A DNA stretch of 64,000 nucleotides from Clostridia bacterium (GTDB lineage Bacteria > Bacillota > Clostridia > Christensenellales > Aristaeellaceae): assembly GCA_017465155.1 (NCBI GenBank), contig JAFTWV010000127.1, positions 62,001 to 126,000 on the forward strand, in the 5' to 3' direction. Position 1 is the stretch's first letter. The number at the start of each line of letters is the position of its first letter. The translations under genes and the position numbers were made by a program. Shown piece by piece: positions 26,284 through 34,051 of this stretch. The notes under the pieces are model-generated. The model saw nothing but the letters and a program-made list of their open reading frames with translations, was not told where the DNA came from and searched no databases.

Positions 26284-28566
26284 ATGAACTTCGACCGCAG
26301 CCTTTTGTTCTCATGGCTTGAAGAGGACAATATCCAGCGCGCCTATTTTCGCGTACGCCCGCTTCTGACCACAGAGGGCGATATCCGCGCTGAGGCAGAG
26401 CAGCTCTGGCCCAACGAGGGCTGCCTGCGTATCGTTCCTGACCGCAATGAGCAGCACACCTTCAAGGTTCGTATGCGCACGCTTGGTTCTTATTGCGTGG
26501 TGGACCTGACCAATCAGCCCGTGGACGCCGGTAAAATCCGCACAAACAAGAATTTCCGTCCCGATCGCGGCGAAGTGAACCAGTATATCCTGTATTCCGA
26601 TACGGTTCATGAACTGCCGGAGCATACCTTCTATCAGATCATCGACGGCGCTGCGGAGGATTATGCTGCTGCATGTGAAAAATCGATCACACCCCTGTTT
26701 TACATTCGTCAGGGAGACACGCTTTACGGCCCTGTCCGCAAGACCTCGCCGCAAAAGCCCGACACTGCCGGCGAGGCTGCGGGGACGCTGTTTGAATTGC
26801 CCTGCCCTGACGGCGTGACCCGTTTGATGCTGTGCATGAACGACGCTCCTGTTGCCATGGCAGCCATACCCATGGCCAGCGAGTCTGCTTCGCCCGTTCC
26901 TGCTGCCTCTGCTGAAATCCCCGCAGAAAATTCTGCTGATGCAGCTGCACCCATTGCCCAGCCCGAGGAAGCCAAAACAGAGGACGCTCCCCTGCCCATT
27001 GCCGAACCGCTCAAGATCCTTGATCAATCCAAGGATTTTGAGGAAACGCTTCAAAGTCTTGACAAGCCAGTTTCCAAGGGTGCTAATCTTCTTCGTCAGC
27101 AGGAAGCAAAACCTGCCATGCATCCCATCCCGGCTGTGATGGACAAGCCCGGCGTCCTTTCCGGCACTCCCCTTGTCCGCACACCTCTCCGTACCTCTGT
27201 ACAGCAGCCGAAAAACCGTGTACAGGAGGTCATCTCCAATCAGTGGAGTATCGGAAAGTACGAGCCACCGGCGCAGAACCTGCCTGCGGGTATGGCCATG
27301 CGCAAGGTCGAAAACCCCGTCGAAACGGCCTGCAACAGCCTTCGGGCTGCATGGCATTCCTCCGATGCGCAGGGACAGCTGATCGACTGCATCCTTTCGC
27401 TTGACGGTGTTCGCGCACGTCTGGAGCCGAAGCTGTGTCAGAACGATGGCGTAACAATCCTGCAGAAGGTGCTCCGTGATCGTCTACAGGATCTGGAAGC
27501 TGAACGCCTGACTGCTCTTTGCGAACTGGACAAGGCTCGCCGCGATGTAGACGCTTATAAGGCTGAGCTGCTTAGCGGTATGGCAGGCCGCATCCAGCGC
27601 GAAACCGGCCGTCTTGAAGCAGATAAGGCAGCCTGCGAAAAGCATGTGAATGAACTGAAGGCTGAAGTCAACGCACTTACGCTCCAGCGCGACGCACTGC
27701 TTGCAAAGGTTGCGGAGCTGCAATCCGACGTTATTCCCTCCGTCATTGCCAAGCTGGCAGCTGATGCACATATGATTGCTCCGATGAACGGCATTCCGCT
27801 CCGGCTGTCTCCCGAGGCAGGCCAGTCCGTTGCGCCGGATGTGCTGATCGGTAAGCTGATTGCTGCCTGTGCTGCTTCCGGCATAACGCTGGAACGAAAT
27901 CAGGCAATTGCCGCGCTTGTGCTGCTGGCTGTATCTCCGCGCATCGGAATCGCCTGTACCACGCCCGCGCCGCTTTCTACTCTGATGAAGAACCTGACCG
28001 CAGCCTTTGGCTGGAGCAACAGCTATGCCCATCAAATCGCTCCGGAGCAAAAGCCTGTCACATCTCTTCGCCCGGTTGACGGCACTCCCGCACTGCTGAT
28101 GACCAGCCTTCCTCATTATGCAATTCTGCAGGACGTAAGCAAGCTGCTGCTCTCCCGAAACGCCACCAGCCTGACCCGGAATGTCGCGTATGACATGTGC
28201 CAGTGGCCGATCCTGCTGCTGCCCGCGCTTCCCTTTGTACCGGAGCTGGCGCCTGCAGCCGATGCTGAACCGGTCAGCGCCGCTTCTGTTACTGCGCTGC
28301 TGGATACTGCCGCTGCATCTGACGCAGAAATTGATGCAGTTCTTGCTCCTGTGCTGAACGCCGCTGCCCCCCTGTCCGGCGCTGCACGCAGCGAGATGTT
28401 CCGCTTTATTGCAGTCTGCGCAGGACTGATGGATGGCGGACTGCCCGTCGCTGTGGACTGGGCCATCCTCCTTTGGATCGTCCCGGCCATTGAGCGCGGA
28501 GGCCGTACCCACGCCGCTGTCAAGGCATTGCTGGATGAGTATCCTCTCTCCCTCGAAAAGCTGTAA
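26284..28566 (+). CDS. Large protein of unknown function with central coiled coil
   Basis: A 760-residue cytoplasmic protein that I do not recognise. Residues 1-160 form a first globular part (basic, with several aromatic positions); 170-330 are Ala/Pro-rich and low in complexity; 390-480 look like a coiled coil; 490-760 form a second, hydrophobic globular part. Within the last part, RIGIACTTPAPLSTLMKNL and LLMTSLPHY sit where Walker A and B of an AAA-type ATPase would be, but the Walker lysine is missing. GGAGG lies seven bases before the ATG. It is a single-gene unit with its own promoter and terminator. No signal peptide is seen. Confidence 0.85.
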   Translation: MNFDRSLLFSWLEEDNIQRAYFRVRPLLTTEGDIRAEAEQLWPNEGCLRIVPDRNEQHTFKVRMRTLGSYCVVDLTNQPVDAGKIRTNKNFRPDRGEVNQYILYSDTVHELPEHTFYQIIDGAAEDYAAACEKSITPLFYIRQGDTLYGPVRKTSPQKPDTAGEAAGTLFELPCPDGVTRLMLCMNDAPVAMAAIPMASESASPVPAASAEIPAENSADAAAPIAQPEEAKTEDAPLPIAEPLKILDQSKDFEETLQSLDKPVSKGANLLRQQEAKPAMHPIPAVMDKPGVLSGTPLVRTPLRTSVQQPKNRVQEVISNQWSIGKYEPPAQNLPAGMAMRKVENPVETACNSLRAAWHSSDAQGQLIDCILSLDGVRARLEPKLCQNDGVTILQKVLRDRLQDLEAERLTALCELDKARRDVDAYKAELLSGMAGRIQRETGRLEADKAACEKHVNELKAEVNALTLQRDALLAKVAELQSDVIPSVIAKLAADAHMIAPMNGIPLRLSPEAGQSVAPDVLIGKLIAACAASGITLERNQAIAALVLLAVSPRIGIACTTPAPLSTLMKNLTAAFGWSNSYAHQIAPEQKPVTSLRPVDGTPALLMTSLPHYAILQDVSKLLLSRNATSLTRNVAYDMCQWPILLLPALPFVPELAPAADAEPVSAASVTALLDTAAASDAEIDAVLAPVLNAAAPLSGAARSEMFRFIAVCAGLMDGGLPVAVDWAILLWIVPAIERGGRTHAAVKALLDEYPLSLEKL

Positions 28567-28610
28567 TCCCCCAAAATCACTCAGGCTGTCCGCACACAGT
28601 CCTGAGCATA

Positions 28611-28667
28611 AACAGCAGACGGCTCTGCATTCGTCACTCGAATCAGCATTCCGTCTGCTGTTTTATT
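28611..28667 (+). terminator. Intrinsic terminator with nested hairpin
   Basis: A 12-base stem (AACAGCAGACGG and complement) enclosing a small ATTCG/CGAAT hairpin, followed by TTTTATT in which the first two T close the stem. Confidence 0.8.
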
Positions 28668-28701
28668 ATCAATCGACCTTTTCTTATGGAGATGATCATG
28701 T

Positions 28702-29532
28702 ATGAAAGACCTTGTCCGTCTGACTGACCTTGATAAGGACGCTGTGTACGAAATCTTCAGGATTGCCGATACCATTCAAAATGGAGAATATCAGGATTTC
28801 TTAAAGGGTAAATGCATTGTGCTTTTCTTCCCGGCTTCCAGCATCAGAACAAGGATATCCTTTGAAAGAGGCGTTCACCTTTTGGGCGGACAGGTCATTC
28901 TGTTTCCATCAGACGCGCTGGATAAGAAAGAAGACCTCCGGGATGTATGCGGTTATCTGGAGCTTTGGGCAGACCTCGTGGTTGTGCGACATAGGAGCAT
29001 TACCCTTCTTCAGTCCATGAGTTCCCTCCTGAATGTGCCTGTAATCAACGCCATGACCGACGTTAACCATCCGTGTGAGATGCTCTCGGACATGTATGCG
29101 CTGTCCAAAATCAGAAAAGATTTCACACAGGATCATTTCCTGTATGTGGGAGCCAACACCAATATCGGACTTGCCTGGAAGGAAGCAGCCGATGTCATGG
29201 GATTCCATTTGGAGCAATGCTGCGGTCATGGATTTGAGCTGACAGGAATGCCGGTATGGCACAGCATTCACGACGCAATTGCTGGTAAAGACATCGTATG
29301 CACTGATTCTCTTCCCGCGGCAATTCTGCCGTATTTCCACAACTGTCAGGTAACCGCAGATGTGATGCGCAGCGCCAACGACGGTGCACTGCTGAACCCA
29401 TGTCCGCCCTTCTTTCGGGGCGAAGAGTTATCACAGGATGCAATTGACTCACCAGCCTTTGTAGGCTACAGTTTCAAAAAGCACCTGTTGACCGTACAGC
29501 AGGCAATCATCATTTATTGCCTGACACATTGA
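28702..29532 (+). CDS. Divergent aspartate/ornithine carbamoyltransferase family protein
   Basis: A 276-residue transcarbamylase, shorter than typical ornithine carbamoyltransferases (about 300-330). The carbamoyl-phosphate site is present: SSIRTR near residue 48 and NHPCEM near residue 120, where HPCQ is usual. CPPFFRGEE occupies the position of HCLPxxRGEE. The ornithine-binding DxxxSMG loop is absent; DSLPAAI stands there. A carbamoyltransferase fold is clear, but the second substrate is unlikely to be plain ornithine. The gene stands alone between two terminators, far from argJBD. Confidence 0.8.
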   Translation: MKDLVRLTDLDKDAVYEIFRIADTIQNGEYQDFLKGKCIVLFFPASSIRTRISFERGVHLLGGQVILFPSDALDKKEDLRDVCGYLELWADLVVVRHRSITLLQSMSSLLNVPVINAMTDVNHPCEMLSDMYALSKIRKDFTQDHFLYVGANTNIGLAWKEAADVMGFHLEQCCGHGFELTGMPVWHSIHDAIAGKDIVCTDSLPAAILPYFHNCQVTADVMRSANDGALLNPCPPFFRGEELSQDAIDSPAFVGYSFKKHLLTVQQAIIIYCLTH

Positions 29533-29543
29533 GCCGCCTATGC

Positions 29544-29578
29544 GAAACGAGCCTGCACACGCGGTGCAGACTCGTTTC
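29544..29578. terminator. Hairpin between convergent genes
   Basis: GAAACGAG and CTCGTTTC plus CTGCAC/GTGCAG form an interrupted 14-base stem. It lies between the carbamoyltransferase and spoIIP. Confidence 0.6.
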
Positions 29579-29596
29579 ACCTTAATGGTATGATGC

Positions 29597-30541
29597 TCAC
29601 TCCGCAGGGACGCCATCCGTCATCGCATCAGCGATTGCCTGCGCTAAATAGGGCACGCCGCAAAGAACCTGTTCCAGGGTATTCGTATTCACGCCGCATT
29701 CAATCAGCACACAGCAGGGGGCAATATGCTGATTGAACCTGCCTGTTTTGACCTTCACATCTCTGGCGAGCCCCTCACATTGTCCGTTCAAGCTTGATGT
29801 GATTCGCTCCGCGATGGCATAGTTCGCCTGCCAGTCAGGCTTTAGCGTGTATCCGCCGGTTGTTCCCTTTCCGACAAGCACCATGAAACGCGCCGATTCT
29901 TCCCCATTGATCTTCACTGTGCGCTTGATTGTCGAAGTTGATGCAATCGCATCACGATGAAGATCAATGTACAGGTCATAGGTTTCACCTGCATCAGCAC
30001 GTGCCTCCAGCATGGAAAGGGAACGCTCATAGGCATCATCGAGGTTTGGGGGTTCAAAAGCAGTGTCGTCATGGACAACGGCAAAGCCCAGCGCTCTCAG
30101 ACTGGCGGTCAGTGCGCGTCCAACTGCCACAACATTGCAGCTGGCATCCTTTGTTCGCCATTTCTCCGTTTCCACGTAGGACGAATCTTTCGTCTGCTGA
30201 TATGCTTCCCATGTATGCGTGTGATAGATGAGGATGCGCTTCCCGGAATAATCAGGCTGCGGCGTATCCCGGATGACCTCCACCCGCAGCAGCACAGTCT
30301 CCTCTTCCGGCATCGGCGTCGGAAGCTCCTGAAGCCCGGATGTTTGCACAGCTTCAGGAGCAGCTGTATCGTTCGCAGTTGATGCAGCTGCGCTGAGCTG
30401 TACTGATACAGTCGGTTTGCTCTCCGCAAAGGCTGCGCTTGTCTGTATGCCCCTGATCAGCAGCGGCTTGATCGCCATTAGACAGGCTGTAAGCAGCAGC
30501 TGAAGCATGATACAGCAAACCATGCGCCGTTTTTTCCGCAT
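29597..30541 (-). CDS. spoIIP: Stage II sporulation protein P
   Basis: A 314-residue exported cell-wall hydrolase. A basic start and hydrophobic segment (residues 5-35) anchor or export it; the SpoIIP domain spans about residues 100-310, with LIYHTHTWEAY, DLHRDAI and LIECGVNTN, the last two carrying candidate zinc ligands. It works with SpoIID and SpoIIM in engulfment. The start with AGGTGAAGG upstream is preferred over a frame 66 codons longer. It follows gpr by 55 bases, the gpr-spoIIP order seen in Bacillus. Confidence 0.92.
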   Translation of the reverse strand: MRKKRRMVCCIMLQLLLTACLMAIKPLLIRGIQTSAAFAESKPTVSVQLSAAASTANDTAAPEAVQTSGLQELPTPMPEEETVLLRVEVIRDTPQPDYSGKRILIYHTHTWEAYQQTKDSSYVETEKWRTKDASCNVVAVGRALTASLRALGFAVVHDDTAFEPPNLDDAYERSLSMLEARADAGETYDLYIDLHRDAIASTSTIKRTVKINGEESARFMVLVGKGTTGGYTLKPDWQANYAIAERITSSLNGQCEGLARDVKVKTGRFNQHIAPCCVLIECGVNTNTLEQVLCGVPYLAQAIADAMTDGVPAE

Positions 30542-30596
30542 TACCTTCACCTGCCTTTCGTATACAGCGTATGCACAGAAACTGCGCAATATGCCG

Positions 30597-31535
30597 TCAA
30601 TGCAGGTAATGTGACAGCTCGTCGATAGTATATGCTGGCTGAAGAGCGCTGTTGACAGCCAGGGCCAGCATATCGGCAAGGCCTGCAACCAGCTCATCAA
30701 TGTTGCGCGGCGTAACGACCATATCTCCGCAGATGCCACCGGTCAGCTGCTCAGCCATTTCATGGGCCGCTTCTGCGCTGCTTTCAGAGGCAAGAATATG
30801 CTTGAGCGCATCGCGGACGATGGTCGACGCATATACGACCATCGGAATTCCAATCGCAATCACCGGTACCTGCAGCACATCTTTTGTGATTGCTGCCCGA
30901 TGATTCCCAACACCGCTGCCAGGCCGGATGCCGGTATCCGTCAGCTGGATGGTTGTGCCAATATGATCCGTTTCCATAGCAGCCAGTGCATCAACAACAA
31001 CAACAGCAGACGGACGCAGACGCTCTACAAGCCCCATTGCCAGCTCAGCTGTTTCCACACCTGTGATTCCCAGTACACCCGGAGACATCGCGCATACGCT
31101 GCGAAGCTGCTTTGTGTCGTCTTGCTCGCTCCTGTCTGTTTCCCATGGAGCAGAGGAAAGCATCTCCTTCATATGCCGTGTCACCAGAATCCCACTGACA
31201 ACCCGGTCTCCTAACGCATCAGCGGTCATACGGCGGTTTCCCAGCCCCAGCACCAACACATCGCCTTTGGGGGGCAGCATCAGGCGAAGCACCTGCGCAA
31301 CCTGCCGGGCAACGTCCATGCGCTCTTCAGGGTCAAGACATGGCAGCTCAGGATGCGTCATAGTCCAATAGGTTCCCTCTGCCTTGCCAAGGCGCTCTGC
31401 GGCGCGGGGCGTCTCGATCCTTACCCATGTGATCTCAGCAGAGCCTTTATGCTGGGTCTGCACGGCGACGCCTTCTCCCAGCCCTCCGGGATAAACCGTT
31501 CGCTCCATGGCAAGATCTGTCCTGTAATCCATCAT
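30597..31535 (-). CDS. gpr: GPR endopeptidase (spore germination protease)
   Basis: A 312-residue protease that degrades small acid-soluble spore proteins during germination. YRTDLAMER just after the start matches the family's propeptide cleavage region, and VLGLGNRRMTADALG, VDALAA and GSGVGNHR are family signatures. Of three in-frame starts (GTG 31541, ATG 31535, ATG 31532), the ATG at 31535 stands seven bases after AAAGGAG and is preferred. A candidate forespore promoter lies at 31576-31605. Confidence 0.94.
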   Translation of the reverse strand: MMDYRTDLAMERTVYPGGLGEGVAVQTQHKGSAEITWVRIETPRAAERLGKAEGTYWTMTHPELPCLDPEERMDVARQVAQVLRLMLPPKGDVLVLGLGNRRMTADALGDRVVSGILVTRHMKEMLSSAPWETDRSEQDDTKQLRSVCAMSPGVLGITGVETAELAMGLVERLRPSAVVVVDALAAMETDHIGTTIQLTDTGIRPGSGVGNHRAAITKDVLQVPVIAIGIPMVVYASTIVRDALKHILASESSAEAAHEMAEQLTGGICGDMVVTPRNIDELVAGLADMLALAVNSALQPAYTIDELSHYLH

Positions 31536-31575
31536 GATCACACTCCTTTACACGAGGCCGATCCTCTCCGGTTTA

Positions 31576-31605
31576 CAGTATGACCAGCACGCCTTTCGGT
31601 GATTC
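31576..31605 (-). promoter_or_regulatory. Candidate forespore (sigma-G/F type) promoter of gpr-spoIIP
   Basis: On the minus strand GAATCA and CATACTG are spaced by 17 bases, close to the forespore consensus (GHATR / CATNNTA) and unlike the sigma-A promoters elsewhere in the window. gpr is under sigma-F/G in Bacillus. Confidence 0.4.
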
Positions 31606-31635
31606 GCCGTGTCGTCTTTCGACTTCCGTTCCATC

Positions 31636-31674
31636 AAAAAAGCCGGCTGCAGGAAGATTCTCCCGCAGCCGGCC
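31636..31674 (-). terminator. Intrinsic terminator of the phosphoribosyltransferase gene
   Basis: GCCGGCTGC / GCAGCCGGC stem followed on the minus strand by six T. Confidence 0.92.
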
Positions 31675-31691
31675 ATATATCATGTTGTGAA

Positions 31692-32249
31692 TCAGCCGAT
31701 GATCTCACCCTTGGCATTGAACAACGGCAGCTTTTCAAGATAGACGATGTCCTCGCGCTCCTGCGCCTCGCCTTCCGCCAGGATGGTCATGCGGCCTGCG
31801 ATCTCGCCGCCGGCAGCTTTAACCAGCTCCTCCAGCGCATGCAGGGATTCACCGGTGGAAATCACATCGTCCACAATCAGGATCTTCTTGCCCTTCATCA
31901 GCGCTGCATCATGGCCATCCAGATACAGCTTCTGCACCGCAGCAGTGGTGATAGACTTGACCTCCACGCAGACTACATCCTGCATGTAGAGCTTTGCCCC
32001 CTTGCGAGCCAGCAGCCACTTCGCATCGCCGGCAAGACGGGCCATCTCCTGCGCCAGCGGGATGCCCTTGGATTCAGCCGTGATGATGTAATCATACGCG
32101 GGGGCTTTCTTCAGCAGCTCGGAAGCGCAGGCAGTCGTCAGCTCACAATCGCCGAAAATCACAAACGCACCGATATACAGATCGTCCGTCACGCGGCAGA
32201 TGGGCAGGTCTCTTTCAAGACCCGCGATGGTCATGGTATGCTTCAGCAT
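31692..32249 (-). CDS. Phosphoribosyltransferase family protein (adenine PRT-like)
   Basis: A 185-residue type I phosphoribosyltransferase. The PRPP-binding signature is LIVDDVISTGES near residue 132, and YDYIITAESKGIPLA near residue 55 fits adenine-type enzymes. It probably salvages a purine base with PRPP; the base is not certain. It is a single-gene unit with a consensus promoter and strong terminator. Confidence 0.85.
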   Translation of the reverse strand: MLKHTMTIAGLERDLPICRVTDDLYIGAFVIFGDCELTTACASELLKKAPAYDYIITAESKGIPLAQEMARLAGDAKWLLARKGAKLYMQDVVCVEVKSITTAAVQKLYLDGHDAALMKGKKILIVDDVISTGESLHALEELVKAAGGEIAGRMTILAEGEAQEREDIVYLEKLPLFNAKGEIIG

Positions 32250-32298
32250 ATGATCAGCCTTCTTTTCGTATTACTCGTGCGCAGAGCGCATTTTTATT

Positions 32299-32327
32299 AT
32301 TGTAGCGTCAAATCAGCAGCGTGTCAA
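32299..32327 (-). promoter_or_regulatory. Promoter of the phosphoribosyltransferase gene
   Basis: On the minus strand TTGACA, 17 bases, TACAAT, about 50 bases before the start. Confidence 0.8.
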
Positions 32328-32336
32328 CGTATCGCT

Positions 32337-33818
32337 TTACTTGTGATAAAGCTTATGCGTCTGATATCGTGGATCGCAGGTGAGATTAACGCCCAGACGC
32401 TTGAAGGTGTTGTTGTCCACCGGGGACAGCAGCACAGTGGAATGTGCCTCGCAATGCTTGAGCATGGGAAGCTGCTTCATGGCGATGGCAGCTCGTTCGT
32501 CCGTCGCAGCGCTGATGGAAAGAGCCAGCAGCACCTCGTCAGTATGCAGCCGAGGATTGTGATTGCCCAGATAATCGCATTTGAGGGACTGAATGGGGCC
32601 AATGACATGCGGGGCAATCAGATGTGCGCTCTTTTCGATGCCGCCAAGCACCTTCAGCACATTCAGAAGCAGTGCAGCAGAGGGACCCAGCAGGTCAGTG
32701 GTCTTACCAGTCACAATCTGCCCGTCAGGAAGCTCCATGGCCAATGCAGGCGCGCCAGTTTCTTCGGCGCGGTTTCGCGCTGCGGCAATCACAGGACGAT
32801 TCTCATCAGACAGACCGGACTTCTGAAGCAGCATCTCCAGCTTGTCTACCTCGCTCTGCGTTGCATGGCCCTGACGAAGAGCGCACCGCGACGCATAGTA
32901 ACGACGGATGATCTCCTGATGCGCAGCGTCGCGGCAGACCTGATCATCAACAATGCAGTTGCCGACCATGTTCACGCCCATGTCTGTGGGAGAAGCATAG
33001 GGCGAGCTGCCGTAAATCTGCTCGAACACAGCGCTGAGCACCGGGAAAATCTCGATATCGCGGTTGTAGTTTACGGTTGTCTCTCCATAGGCTTCCAAAT
33101 GATAGGGATCAATCATGTTATGATCATCCAGATCCACGGTGGCTGCTTCGTAAGCAACATTGACCGGGTGCTTCAGTGACAGGTTCCAGATCGGGAACGT
33201 CTCAAACTTCGCGTAGCCCGCCTGGACGCCTCGCTGATGCTCCTGATACAGCTGACTCAGACACACGGCCATCTTTCCGGAACCGGGGCCCGGAGCGGTC
33301 ACCAGCACCAGAGGACGGGTGGTTTCCACATACTCATTGCGGCCAAAGCCTTCGTCAGAAACAATATGTTTGACATTGTAGGGATAACCGTCAATCGAAT
33401 AATGACGGAAAACAGAAATGCCAAGGGATTCCAGACGCTCCTTGAACAGCACGGCGGCTCGCTGTTCATTCCAGCGGGTCAGTACAACGCTGCCCACATA
33501 CATGCCAATGCCGCGGAAGGCGTCAATCAGGCGCAGTACATCGGCGTCATAGGTGATTCCCAGATCGCCGCGAATCTTGTTTTTTTCAATATCCTCCGCG
33601 TTGATGACGATCACAAGCTCCGCCTGTTCCTTCAGGTTCAGGAGCATGGAAACCTTACTGTCCGGCCGGAAGCCCGGCAGAACACGGGAGGCGTGCGTAT
33701 CGTCAAACAGCTTGCCGCCCAGTTCAAGGTAGAGCTTTCCGCCGAATTTTGCAATCCGCTTAAGAATATGTTCAGACTGCATGGCGGTATATTTGTCATG
33801 GTCAAATCCAATGCGCAT
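32337..33818 (-). CDS. DUF1846 domain-containing protein
   Basis: A 493-residue cytoplasmic protein of the DUF1846 family, recognised from its start IGFDHDKYTAMQSEHILKRI and from VTAPGPGSGKMAVCLSQLY near residue 175, which has the look of a phosphate-binding loop. The family has been linked to catabolism or nucleotide-binding chemistry without a settled function. AGGAGG lies eight bases before the ATG at 33818; the longer frame starts 11 codons upstream. Confidence 0.9.
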   Translation of the reverse strand: MRIGFDHDKYTAMQSEHILKRIAKFGGKLYLELGGKLFDDTHASRVLPGFRPDSKVSMLLNLKEQAELVIVINAEDIEKNKIRGDLGITYDADVLRLIDAFRGIGMYVGSVVLTRWNEQRAAVLFKERLESLGISVFRHYSIDGYPYNVKHIVSDEGFGRNEYVETTRPLVLVTAPGPGSGKMAVCLSQLYQEHQRGVQAGYAKFETFPIWNLSLKHPVNVAYEAATVDLDDHNMIDPYHLEAYGETTVNYNRDIEIFPVLSAVFEQIYGSSPYASPTDMGVNMVGNCIVDDQVCRDAAHQEIIRRYYASRCALRQGHATQSEVDKLEMLLQKSGLSDENRPVIAAARNRAEETGAPALAMELPDGQIVTGKTTDLLGPSAALLLNVLKVLGGIEKSAHLIAPHVIGPIQSLKCDYLGNHNPRLHTDEVLLALSISAATDERAAIAMKQLPMLKHCEAHSTVLLSPVDNNTFKRLGVNLTCDPRYQTHKLYHK

Positions 33819-33859
33819 CCCTGATCCCTCCTGAGGCTGATTTTTCCCCATACCCTTCT

Positions 33860-33888
33860 ATTATATCACGCCGGGCAACCGCACACAA
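33860..33888 (-). promoter_or_regulatory. Promoter of the DUF1846 gene
   Basis: On the minus strand TTGTGT, 17 bases, TATAAT, some 42 bases before the start. It diverges from the araA promoter. Confidence 0.65.
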
Positions 33889-33935
33889 GAGAGATTTCAG
33901 TTTTTTTGTCGTACAGAAAACTCATATGGCAAAAC

Positions 33936-33984
33936 GTTTCACCTGCAGGTTTCACTTGCAAGAACCGTTGTTATGATATAAAAT
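33936..33984 (+). promoter_or_regulatory. araA promoter with tandem 13-base operator-like repeats
   Basis: GTTTCACCTGCAG (33936-33948) and GTTTCACTTGCAA (33949-33961) are abutting direct repeats, identical at 11 of 13 positions. The second contains the -35 TTGCAA; TAAAAT follows after 17 bases. Direct repeats touching -35 are typical of AraC-type activator sites. Confidence 0.5.
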
Positions 33985-34051
33985 AGGAGAAAGGCACAAA
34001 GGCAATGTGCGTTCCCGCGGTATGATCAAATGAAGCTAAAGGAGTGTTCCC

